This document shows, piece after piece, positions 17,701-25,475 of a DNA stretch of 64,000 nucleotides (the stretch's first letter is position 1; every line of letters begins with the position of its first letter). Source of the stretch: Labilibaculum sp. (lineage in GTDB: Bacteria > Bacteroidota > Bacteroidia > Bacteroidales > Marinifilaceae); assembly GCA_016342745.1 (NCBI GenBank), contig JAEINT010000009.1:62001-126000 (forward strand). The letters are read 5' to 3'. The notes under the pieces were generated by a model. It searched no databases, was not told where the DNA came from, and worked only from the letters and a program-made list of their open reading frames with translations. The position numbers and the translations under genes were made by a program.

Positions 17701-18796
17701 TGAGTTGACGGTTCTGGATACAGGGCATGGGATAGGATCCGATAAACTGGATAAAATTTTCGACAGGTACTTCCAGGCAGAAGATAAAAACAAAGTTTAT
17801 TCGGGATCTGGAATTGGTTTGGCATTCGTAAAAGGATTAGTTAATCTTCATAAAGGAAGTATAGTTGTAGAAAGTAAACTTCAGGAGGGAACTAAATTTA
17901 CAATTTCACTGCCGGTCTCTGAGTCGGATTACTCCAACGATGAATTGACCGACTGTTGCAACAGGAGCTGTATTCTTGAGGATATTGAAATTGAAGGGGA
18001 TCAGGTGAGTTACGCATTGGCAGACAAATCGGAACAAATAACAAATTCACCATCCATTCTGGTCATTGATGATAATCTGGAATTGCTTGAATTTATTCGT
18101 GAAAGTCTTCATGAGGATTATAGCGTAACAACGGCTTCAAGCGGTGAAGAGGGGCTGGCTCGAATTGCTGAATGTACTCCGGAATTAATTATTAGTGATG
18201 TTATGATGCCCGGAATTGACGGTTTGGAGCTAACGAAAAGGATAAAAACCAATATTGAAACATCACATATTCCAGTTATTCTTTTAACTGCAAAGAGTGG
18301 AACGAATAATAAATACATAGGCCTAAAAACGGGCGCTGATTTATTTATTGAGAAGCCTTTTTATCCGCAGATACTGAGTCAGAATATTTGTAATATTTTA
18401 AATACAAGAAGGAATGTTATTGAGCGATTTAAGAAAGATGCTTTTATAGCCCCAGCTGATATAACGCATTCTGAATCTGATCGTGAGTTTGTTCAGAGTC
18501 TCACATCTTTGATCATTGAAAATTTAGACCAATCTTCAATGGATGTTTCTTTTATTACAAAGGAAATGGGGATTAGCAGATCTCTTCTGCATATTAAGTT
18601 GAAAAGAATAACGGATTGTTCGGCAACTGAATTTGTTCGTACTGTTCGGTTAAGAGAGGCTGTGAAATTAATTTCTTCTGGAAAATGTAATATCTCCGAG
18701 GCAGCTTATCGAACAGGATTTTCCAATCCAGCCTATTTTAGCCGGAGATTTAAAGAATTTTTCGGGAAATCTCCACGTGATTATTTTGAGATTTAG
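14759..18796 (+). CDS. Hybrid two-component system regulator, beta-propeller sensor (HTCS2)
   Basis: A 1345-residue regulator with signal peptide, Reg_prop beta-propeller repeats (about 30-680), Y_Y_Y domain (about 690-770), a membrane helix (about 776-797), a histidine kinase (H833 in SHEFRTPLSL), an ATPase domain (GIGLAF), a receiver from LVIDDN (about 1101) with phospho-Asp near 1147 in ISDVMMPG, and an AraC helix-turn-helix at the C-terminus. It is immediately upstream of and co-oriented with the SusC/SusD-GH127 cluster, so it is the best candidate activator of that cluster. The inducing glycan is probably an arabinose-containing oligosaccharide (inference). Confidence 0.95.
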   Translation: MNRMILIVFAFICSTLGNLAQADNDFLKFVHYTNVDGLPSSYVKSITQDQDGFIWAATRSSICRFDGNKFENFQCVENGKFSDIQSDKIFMLCDTILVCRTIKGKYYQFDFNNEYFKPYEPLNEIKGLTNIVPTEGGAWLCAEQRLKYFDGENGQCLNLEDKIKFAVLPKNTKIVDVREKNNKIVALTENSIIYVIDRDKRFMKGIDLPTEAKGESFLGFFLDSKKNIWLATSNTGICRINMENGHCMHFSEEQKGSRHILHNMVHCLAEDSIGRVWMGTENGLCVWSPVTEKFTCQQFDLTNPDGINTNPIYNAFKDSRGNIWFGSYFGGINLWCSNSRFFKKWKAGTGKSDLSGNVVSCLSEDQKGDLWIGLEDMGLNKMNISTGEITKFQSCVEGNGLSFNNLHDLLFVTPEILWIGTYTHGINILNTKTGWFEYITTKNHPLLPSDNIYHFLKKGNLIYISTSSGVAVYNTISKSISPFFREILEGVQIEYMCDAGDCIWLSSFTGVYRYHLQDQTLSKFDKIPFMKGINFVKIDSKRRIWIGDSYEALCYYDEVNNKVVRFNRDNGFPVSWIFGLEEGENGDFWASSDKGLVKFNPETKKHTLFDLESGIPFEQFNYRASYKDSRGNIYFGGNNGMVSFYESGEEVKSTPMDVVFTEMQLFNKAVAPGVNSPLKKSLNRSSEIKLKYKENVFTIGYTALNYENQGKCQYAYYLENFDKSWNYVGNRGFATYTNLSPGNYTLHVKASTDKSEWGDRQRSINIHVKPPFYLSIWGYLIYFLIICLILTGIYLVGSRIQKSKAIANLERREKEYAVELNQAKLEFFTNISHEFRTPLSLIIGPLSNMIENENISFSVKKKFIGIEKNVKRLLRLVNQLLDFRKIERGKETLQVSKNNINTLLQDLKESFSVTAEMKEIDFIIETEGTDSEVWFDYLKMEKVLVNLLSNAFNFTDKGDSIRLTGKVQNEVCLDRESKQTLELTVLDTGHGIGSDKLDKIFDRYFQAEDKNKVYSGSGIGLAFVKGLVNLHKGSIVVESKLQEGTKFTISLPVSESDYSNDELTDCCNRSCILEDIEIEGDQVSYALADKSEQITNSPSILVIDDNLELLEFIRESLHEDYSVTTASSGEEGLARIAECTPELIISDVMMPGIDGLELTKRIKTNIETSHIPVILLTAKSGTNNKYIGLKTGADLFIEKPFYPQILSQNICNILNTRRNVIERFKKDAFIAPADITHSESDREFVQSLTSLIIENLDQSSMDVSFITKEMGISRSLLHIKLKRITDCSATEFVRTVRLREAVKLISSGKCNISEAAYRTGFSNPAYFSRRFKEFFGKSPRDYFEI

Positions 18797-19155
18797 TTTT
18801 CATTTTCCTTATTTTTTGACAAGAGACTTCCTGTATTATTAAAATTCTGAGTTTTTATTATTGATTTTTTTCTCAATTGATGTTTGAACTGCATAATTTC
18901 GTTTTTTTTCGGAATCGATTTCATTGAATTTTCACCTTCTGTCTGTGTCAGACATTTATCTTTCATTTATAATGTCTCGAAAGTCCGCAATGTATAGCGG
19001 TAAGTTATTGACAGGCAATGTGTTTGCATGTTTCATTGTTAACGATTACACATGTGTATATGTTATTTCAACATATGTGCACGTACTTTTATGATCGTAA
19101 ATACATCTTTGAGATATCAAAATGATCCTAAATCTATTTATAAAATTAAAAACGT
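18797..19155 (+). promoter_or_regulatory. Control region upstream of susC1
   Basis: This 359-base gene-free interval holds a palindrome ACACATGTGT (19048-19057) and an inverted repeat ATATGTT-atttc-AACATAT (19058-19076), 80-110 bases before the susC1 ATG. These are in a suitable position to be recognised by the HTCS2 AraC domain, but no direct evidence ties them to it. No clear terminator for HTCS2 is seen. Confidence 0.4.
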
Positions 19156-22100
19156 ATGAGAAAAAAACTAGAACAAAAGAGTAGAAGTAATTTAAAGCAT
19201 TATCAGTTGATGTTTTTATTATTTCTAAGTGTTGTGTTTTGTTCTTCAACAATTGGCTTAGCCCAGGAAAAAGTTGAAGGAATTGTTTTGGATGAAATTG
19301 GTTCTCCTTTACCTGGTGTTACTGTTATTATTAAAAGTACAACAATTGGTACCATTACTAACTCTGAAGGATATTTTAATCTTGATGCAAAGGAGGGTGA
19401 TATTGTAAGCATATCTTTTATTGGATATAAGACTTATGATATTAAAGTTGTAAAAGAAATGCCAAAGCAGGAAGTGCATTTGGAGTCTGATTTTATTGGT
19501 TTAGAAGAGGTTGTTGCAATTGGTTATGGAACCCAGCGAAAAGGAGATGTAACTAGTGCGATAACCAGTGTAAAATCAGAAGATTTTATTGTTGGTAAAA
19601 TTGGTGATGCCGCCGAGCTTGTAAAAGGTAAAATTGCCGGTTTGAGCATTACTAAATCTTCAGGTGATCCGAATGCAACATCAAGCATAATGCTTCGTGG
19701 GATTACTACTATTAAAGGTAGTGTTCAACCACTTGTATTGGTAGATGGAATTGAGGGGTCGTTAACTACAGTAGCACCCGAAAATATTGCTTCAATCGAC
19801 GTTTTAAAAGATGCTTCGGCTGCAGCTATTTATGGTACGCGTGGTGCCAACGGAGTAATTATTATTAGTACTAAATCGGGTAAACGCGATTCTCAGGCAA
19901 CCGTGACTTATTCTGCTTATGTCTCATTATCAGATTGGTATGAAACTCTCGATTTTATGGATACTAATGATATTATTTATGGTCGCACTAATTTCGAATA
20001 TGGAGGTTATGATACCGACTGGTTGGAGGCTGTTAGTAGAAAAGCAGGCTATACCCAAAATCATTCGCTGAGTTTGACAGGTGGTACTAAATCTTCGACA
20101 TACGCTGCTAGCATTACTTTTTCGGACGAAGAAGGAATAATGCGTAAGAGTGATAGCAATGACATTAAAGCCCAGATGGACTTTAGTCAATATGCGATGA
20201 ATGACATGCTGAAGTTCAATATTAATGTACTTTATACGACTCATAAGAATACAAATAACAACAATAATTACGTGTATCGTCAGGCTTTAATACGTAATCC
20301 TTCCTCACCTGTTTATAATGAAGATGGCACTTATTTCGAAGAATTTAGTCGTTTTCAATATTTTAATCCGGTTGCTATTCAGAATGAAATGATTGGAGAT
20401 ACCCGAACTAAATATGCGCGTGTAACCGGTAATATAACTTTTGAGCCGATTAAAGGCTGGAAAACCAATCTGATGTTGTCAAAAAAAGAGAGAGAATCAA
20501 CTGGTCAGACATACTATACCAGCCAGTATTTTTCTCAGGCTACAGGTGGAGTAAAAGGTTCTGCTTCAAAATCATCAGGTAACGATGTTAGTGATAATCT
20601 GGAATTGACCACAGGTTACGATTTTTCCATTGAAAAGAGTCGTATAAGTGCAATTGTGGGTTATAGCTATTTGTATAATGTTCACGATGGGTTTAGCGCA
20701 TCGAACTCTAATTTCCCTTCAGAATCTTATTTGTATAATAATTTAGGACAAGGTACTTACCTATCAGATGAAGACCATGTGGCAGGTATGGGTTCTTACA
20801 AGAATGACAATAAATTAGTTGGCTTTTTCGGACGTGCGACCTACGGTTATGACAATCGTTTTAATGTAATGGTAAGTTTTCGTCGTGAAGGTTCGTCAAA
20901 ATTTGGTAAAAATAATAAATGGGGTAATTTCCCGGCAGCATCATTAGGATGGACAATTAGTAATGAAAACTTCATGGAATCCGTTTCGTGGTTAACGAAT
21001 TTAAAACTTCGCACAGGCTATGGTGAAACTGGTGTTATTCCAAACGATTCTTACTTGTCTCTTACCACATTCGACTATGACGCATATGGTAAACATTTAA
21101 GTATAGATGGTACTTGGACACCTTCATTGAAAGTAGCTCAAAATCCAAACTCTGACCTTAAATGGGAAAAAACCAGCGAATGGAATATTGGTTTAGACTG
21201 GGCTGTTCTTGATTCACGATTGAGTGGAGCCGTTGATGTGTACACTAAGAAAACGGTTGACTTACTTTACGATTACGCTGTTCCTGTTCCTCCAAATATG
21301 TATGATAATACCACAGCTAATGTTGGACAAATGCGTAATAATGGTATTGAGGTAATGGTGAATGCAATTCCTGTTAAAACAAGCGAATTTGAATGGAATT
21401 CAACAGTAACTCTTTCTCATAATGAGAACAAACTCTTGAGTTTATCAAACGAATTATACGAAACTGATAATTTCTCAGAAGTTGGAGGGGTTGGTGATCC
21501 AATTTCGGTACCAACTCATGCTATGGAAATCGGTCATCGTCTGGGTGATTTCTGGGGATTGAAATCAGTAGGTGTTAGTAAAGATGGATTTACATTGGTT
21601 CAAGTGAAGAATGATGATGGCACTTGGAGTGTTAAAGAATTTGACACCAAGTACAATGAAGAAAAAAACCGTCAGCGTTTAGGAAATGGTCTTCCGCAAA
21701 TTTATGCAGGATGGAGCAACACTTTCCGTTACAAAGGTTTTGACCTTAATCTACAGTTTACCGGTCAGTTCGGATATCAGATTCTGAATTCTCAGCGTAG
21801 TTTTTACGAAAATAACTCTATTGCCTACAACCGTTTAAAAACAGCGGCCAGTTTGCATGGAGCTGTTGATGCCGCCGGTGCAGCGGTTATTGACCCTGAA
21901 ACAGGCAGTCAGCTGCAGGTAGGCTTTGCTAATTCTATGCCACAAGGCGTATGGAGCGATCATATTGAAAATGGTGATTTTGTAAAATTATCTAACGCAA
22001 CTTTAGGTTATACGATTCCTCTTTCGGTTAAAGCCAAAAGTTATGTGAATAACCTGCGTGTTTATGTGTCGGGTCAAAATCTTTTCTGTATCACAGGCTA

Positions 22101-22212
22101 TTCCGGTATGGATCCGGAAGTTGATAACTATTTCTTAGCTCCAGGTATTGATGGTCGCGATAAGTATCCTACTGTACGTTCATACACAATTGGACTTTCT
22201 GTTAACTTTTAA
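19156..22212 (+). CDS. susC: SusC-type TonB-dependent transporter 1
   Basis: A 1018-residue outer-membrane transporter. The signal peptide ends near residue 36 (IGLAQ), then come a carboxypeptidase-like regulatory domain (about 39-115; GSPLPGVTV, ISFIGYKTY), a TonB box/plug (VVAIGYGTQRKGDVTSAI; PLVLVDGIEGS; DVLKDASAAAIYGTRGANGV) and a 22-strand-type barrel ending in an aromatic residue (GLSVNF). It imports oligosaccharides together with the SusD lipoprotein encoded 12 bases downstream. It resembles SusC2 closely in the plug (KGDVTSAI-SVKS-DF), suggesting the two pairs are paralogues. The cargo is probably arabinofuranosyl oligosaccharides or glycopeptides, from gene context. Confidence 0.96.
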   Translation: MRKKLEQKSRSNLKHYQLMFLLFLSVVFCSSTIGLAQEKVEGIVLDEIGSPLPGVTVIIKSTTIGTITNSEGYFNLDAKEGDIVSISFIGYKTYDIKVVKEMPKQEVHLESDFIGLEEVVAIGYGTQRKGDVTSAITSVKSEDFIVGKIGDAAELVKGKIAGLSITKSSGDPNATSSIMLRGITTIKGSVQPLVLVDGIEGSLTTVAPENIASIDVLKDASAAAIYGTRGANGVIIISTKSGKRDSQATVTYSAYVSLSDWYETLDFMDTNDIIYGRTNFEYGGYDTDWLEAVSRKAGYTQNHSLSLTGGTKSSTYAASITFSDEEGIMRKSDSNDIKAQMDFSQYAMNDMLKFNINVLYTTHKNTNNNNNYVYRQALIRNPSSPVYNEDGTYFEEFSRFQYFNPVAIQNEMIGDTRTKYARVTGNITFEPIKGWKTNLMLSKKERESTGQTYYTSQYFSQATGGVKGSASKSSGNDVSDNLELTTGYDFSIEKSRISAIVGYSYLYNVHDGFSASNSNFPSESYLYNNLGQGTYLSDEDHVAGMGSYKNDNKLVGFFGRATYGYDNRFNVMVSFRREGSSKFGKNNKWGNFPAASLGWTISNENFMESVSWLTNLKLRTGYGETGVIPNDSYLSLTTFDYDAYGKHLSIDGTWTPSLKVAQNPNSDLKWEKTSEWNIGLDWAVLDSRLSGAVDVYTKKTVDLLYDYAVPVPPNMYDNTTANVGQMRNNGIEVMVNAIPVKTSEFEWNSTVTLSHNENKLLSLSNELYETDNFSEVGGVGDPISVPTHAMEIGHRLGDFWGLKSVGVSKDGFTLVQVKNDDGTWSVKEFDTKYNEEKNRQRLGNGLPQIYAGWSNTFRYKGFDLNLQFTGQFGYQILNSQRSFYENNSIAYNRLKTAASLHGAVDAAGAAVIDPETGSQLQVGFANSMPQGVWSDHIENGDFVKLSNATLGYTIPLSVKAKSYVNNLRVYVSGQNLFCITGYSGMDPEVDNYFLAPGIDGRDKYPTVRSYTIGLSVNF

Positions 22213-22224
22213 AAATTGAGAATT

Positions 22225-23907
22225 ATGAAACTCATTAAATATATATTTATTAGTCTTGCTGTAAGCTCTTTATTACTATCAGGAGCTTGCACTGATTTGG
22301 ACGAAAGTGTTTACGATAAACTTACTGATGAAACTGTTGATGTAACTGATCCCGAAGTTGTAGGGTCTATGATGGGAGAAGCCTATGCTCAGTTTCGGTT
22401 TTTGTATTGGGGATGGAATGGTTATTTTGACTTCAATGAGGAGTGCAGTGATACTTATATGACACCCAAACGTATTGGTATTGGCTGGGGTGATTTGTAC
22501 ATCAATATGCACAAGCATAGTTGGAACTCTACTCAGGGACATTCAGAAGGTTTGTGGCATTATGCTTATGTTGGCATAGGATACGCCAATAAAACTTTGG
22601 ATGTATTACCGGATACTGGTTCGGAACAGGCTCAAATGCGCTTTTTACGTGCACTGAATTACTATGTATTACTTGATGCTTTTAGAAATGTGCCTTTGGA
22701 AACAACTCAGGAATTTGAAGCAGGATATTTGCCGGAACAAGTTACGGCTGAGGCCATTTACGATTTTTGTGTGAGTGAATTGGAGGCTATTAAGGACGAC
22801 CTGGGAACAGCCAAAATACATGGTTATCCAAACAGATATGCTGCCGATATGGTATTGGCAAAATTGTATTTGAACCACAATGTATATTTTGGAACAAGCG
22901 ACGATATTTATTATGACAAAGCACTTACTGAAGTAGAAGATATCATCGGTAATGGTGGATATTCTCTTGCTGCTAATTATCAGGATAATTTTAAAGAAGA
23001 TATTTCTACTTCACCGGAAGTAATTTTTGCTCTGCCTCTTGATAAAAAGAATGCGAGTCATAATTATCTGGTTAATAAATGTTTGGTGGGAGCGGGAGCT
23101 GCCGCTTATGGTTTTGATGGTTCTCCTTGGAATGGTAGTTGTGCAGTTCCTCAATTTATTGAAAGTTACGAAGATGGTGACAATCGTCTGGCTTACACAT
23201 GGGCCGGTGGTATACAATACCAGGCAACAGAAGATGCATCAGGTATCACAATACCACAATCAGGTGATCCGATTGCTTTCAGTACTGACGATTGGGCTGG
23301 TCAAGGTGTTTTGAATTATTCTCAGCAAGTTCACTCTATCGATAACCCTGGTGCTTATCAACAAGAAGGTTATCGTTTTGTTAAATATGAAATTGTGTCT
23401 GGTGACGGTGGAACCGGGGGCGATGACGTACCTTTTTTCCGCTTAGCGGATGCAATGTTTATTAAAGCTGAATGTTTGTTGCGCCTTGGTCGTGACGAAC
23501 AAACTGCAGCTGATCTGATTACGGACATACGCTTGCGTTCGTTAGAGTCAGTAGCGAAAGCTACACGTACTATTGCTCAACTAAAAGGAGGTAGCGTTTA
23601 CGATTACGGACATCGGGAATATACCAGTGAAGGTTTTGCCAACTGGGATACTTATGTAACAACAAGCGAAGGTGGAGCTGATATTAAGTTTGGTGGCTTG
23701 CTTGATGATATGGGCTGGGAGTTTGTAGGAGAACATCATCGTCGTCAGGATCTTATCCGATTCAAGATGACAGATGGCAGAAATGTCTTTAATGGTAAAT
23801 CGTGGTTCTGTAAAGATGCGACTGCCGAGACTCACTGGAACTATTTTCCGATTCCTAAATCGGCTATTGATGCGAATATTTCTCTCATTCAAAATGAGGG
23901 ATACTAA
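22225..23907 (+). CDS. susD: SusD-type glycan-binding lipoprotein 1
   Basis: A 560-residue surface lipoprotein with lipobox LLSGAC near residue 20. It has SusD-type features: an N-terminal TPR-like region with RFLRALNYYVLLDAF, and the C-terminal signature GWEFVGEHHRRQDLIRF, ending WNYFPIPKSAID...NEGY. It forms the lid on SusC1 and captures the glycan at the cell surface. The ATG at 22225 gives a proper signal; an upstream TTG at 22216 is less likely. A stem-loop follows the stop codon. Confidence 0.95.
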   Translation: MKLIKYIFISLAVSSLLLSGACTDLDESVYDKLTDETVDVTDPEVVGSMMGEAYAQFRFLYWGWNGYFDFNEECSDTYMTPKRIGIGWGDLYINMHKHSWNSTQGHSEGLWHYAYVGIGYANKTLDVLPDTGSEQAQMRFLRALNYYVLLDAFRNVPLETTQEFEAGYLPEQVTAEAIYDFCVSELEAIKDDLGTAKIHGYPNRYAADMVLAKLYLNHNVYFGTSDDIYYDKALTEVEDIIGNGGYSLAANYQDNFKEDISTSPEVIFALPLDKKNASHNYLVNKCLVGAGAAAYGFDGSPWNGSCAVPQFIESYEDGDNRLAYTWAGGIQYQATEDASGITIPQSGDPIAFSTDDWAGQGVLNYSQQVHSIDNPGAYQQEGYRFVKYEIVSGDGGTGGDDVPFFRLADAMFIKAECLLRLGRDEQTAADLITDIRLRSLESVAKATRTIAQLKGGSVYDYGHREYTSEGFANWDTYVTTSEGGADIKFGGLLDDMGWEFVGEHHRRQDLIRFKMTDGRNVFNGKSWFCKDATAETHWNYFPIPKSAIDANISLIQNEGY

Positions 23908-23936
23908 AGTTCTTTGAATCAAGTGATGAATTTAGT

Positions 23937-23987
23937 TGCCTGTTGTTTGCCGTAAATGATTGTGAATTTAGAGTTAAACAGCAGGCA
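23937..23987 (+). other. Stem-loop after susD1
   Basis: TGCCTGTTGTTT (23937-23948) pairs with AAACAGCAGGCA (23976-23987) with one wobble, around a 27-base loop. There is no U-tract, so it is more likely an mRNA 3'-end stabiliser or processing element than a terminator. Comparable stems follow susD2 and susD3. Confidence 0.65.
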
Positions 23988-24016
23988 GTAAGTATCGTAA
24001 AATAAATTATACACAG

Positions 24017-25468
24017 ATGAAAAAAATACATATATATATTATTCTGTCCATGCTGATTGCAGGATTGCTTAGTTGTGTTGATAATGAAGATTTTAGCGGT
24101 GTGCATGAGATGACTGCTGATGAGATCGCCGAAATAGCGCGTCAGGATTCAATTCTGCAAGCTCAGAAAGAGAAGATTAATGCAGATTTGGTACTTGAAT
24201 ATTCAGTAGAAATTACTACGAGTAAATCATTATATGATGGTGCCGCCGTAGCAGTAGAAATTGATAAAATTGCTGAACTTTTTGGTATTTCGGGAGAGGA
24301 ACTTTTAGCTGGGATTAACGGTGAAAGCGGAGCTCCGGAAATTAAGGGTTTTGCCATTGAAGGTACCACACATGCAGATGCTGGAGGTATGACAAATACA
24401 AATTCTCCGTGGGGCCATTGGTGGGATGCTAATGGTGATCTTTCAGAATGGGGTGAGAACGCCATGGTTTTTGCTGAATTTGATTCTGAAACCAGTGTTT
24501 TCAATGTGGGGCAGTACCCAGGACATTTAACCGATGGTCAGACAATTAAAATTATTGAATGTTTGAAATACAATGAACAACGTGTGGCCGTTGCTATAAC
24601 AATTAATGCTGCCGCACCAGGACAATTGAGTGCAACTGTGGTTAGTACTCAGGATTTAACTATCAATATCATTCCTAAAAGCAACTACGACCCTGATTCG
24701 CTTCAGTTTAATCTCACTCAGGCGTTAATTGATTTGGGAGTCAGTTCAATGGACGAGGTTGGTTTTGTTGGAGTCAATGAAGATAGTTCTTATAATCAGG
24801 AAATTGTTACAGGGAATGGCTTCTGGTACGATATGAATGGATTTGTAGGAGAATATGGCGATAATGCGAGTGTATATAGTGATTATGGCGATTTCTCTGC
24901 TGACAAAATTAGTCTTGGACAATACCCGGGACATTTAACAGCAGGACAGACATTTGTTATTAAATACGGTTTATTTGCTAATAGCAAAATTGTGATGTTG
25001 AATGTTACGGTTAATGTAATTGCTTATGAGGATCCTGAAACTGCTCCTGCTGGTGATCCGGAGGATGTTGTAATGGATATTGAGCTGGGTAAAGCTTACA
25101 GTGACGATTATGCAAGTGTACAATATGATGTTAAAGAAATATTACGCAATGCATTCAAAAAGACGACTTATGAGATTTATCAGGCAATTATTTCTGGTGA
25201 TCTTAAATTATATGAGGGTTCTGTTGTTGATACAGATCCTGTTTACACTTCAGATGTACCAGGTTATTGGATTAAATCCGACGGAACAACAGGTGAATGG
25301 GCGGAAGGTTTGATTTATTTAAGTATTGGACATAACGAATCCGAAATATATCTATATGGAGGTAATCATCCGGATAATGCTGTTTCTGGAGATACTGTAA
25401 GTGCAAAATTGATAGCTGCTTACAATGGCGTGACTGTTACTCTTAATATTACTTACAACGTAGAATAA
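24017..25468 (+). CDS. Lipoprotein with three DUF4859-like modules, putative surface glycan-binding protein
   Basis: A 483-residue lipoprotein (lipobox ending at C20). It contains three copies of a module of about 125-135 residues (roughly 60-198, 212-336, 352-483). Each has a GxWxDxxG...EWGxNA segment followed in copies 1 and 2 by GQYPGHLTxGQT and an alternating beta-strand tail ending in xVTxN. The third copy is more diverged (GGNHPDN in place of GQYPGH). Aromatic and small-residue patterns and the position right after SusD fit a surface glycan-binding protein, as found at this position in other polysaccharide loci. No catalytic motif is visible. Binding function is inferred. Confidence 0.85.
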   Translation: MKKIHIYIILSMLIAGLLSCVDNEDFSGVHEMTADEIAEIARQDSILQAQKEKINADLVLEYSVEITTSKSLYDGAAVAVEIDKIAELFGISGEELLAGINGESGAPEIKGFAIEGTTHADAGGMTNTNSPWGHWWDANGDLSEWGENAMVFAEFDSETSVFNVGQYPGHLTDGQTIKIIECLKYNEQRVAVAITINAAAPGQLSATVVSTQDLTINIIPKSNYDPDSLQFNLTQALIDLGVSSMDEVGFVGVNEDSSYNQEIVTGNGFWYDMNGFVGEYGDNASVYSDYGDFSADKISLGQYPGHLTAGQTFVIKYGLFANSKIVMLNVTVNVIAYEDPETAPAGDPEDVVMDIELGKAYSDDYASVQYDVKEILRNAFKKTTYEIYQAIISGDLKLYEGSVVDTDPVYTSDVPGYWIKSDGTTGEWAEGLIYLSIGHNESEIYLYGGNHPDNAVSGDTVSAKLIAAYNGVTVTLNITYNVE

Positions 25469-25475
25469 CTCAGAA

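Noticed and set aside
19075-19092. A possible fourth AraR-like site upstream of susC1 (right half ACTTTTAT).
   Set aside because: Only the right half matches; the left half reads ATG instead of AGT at the required spacing, so it is not listed as an operator.
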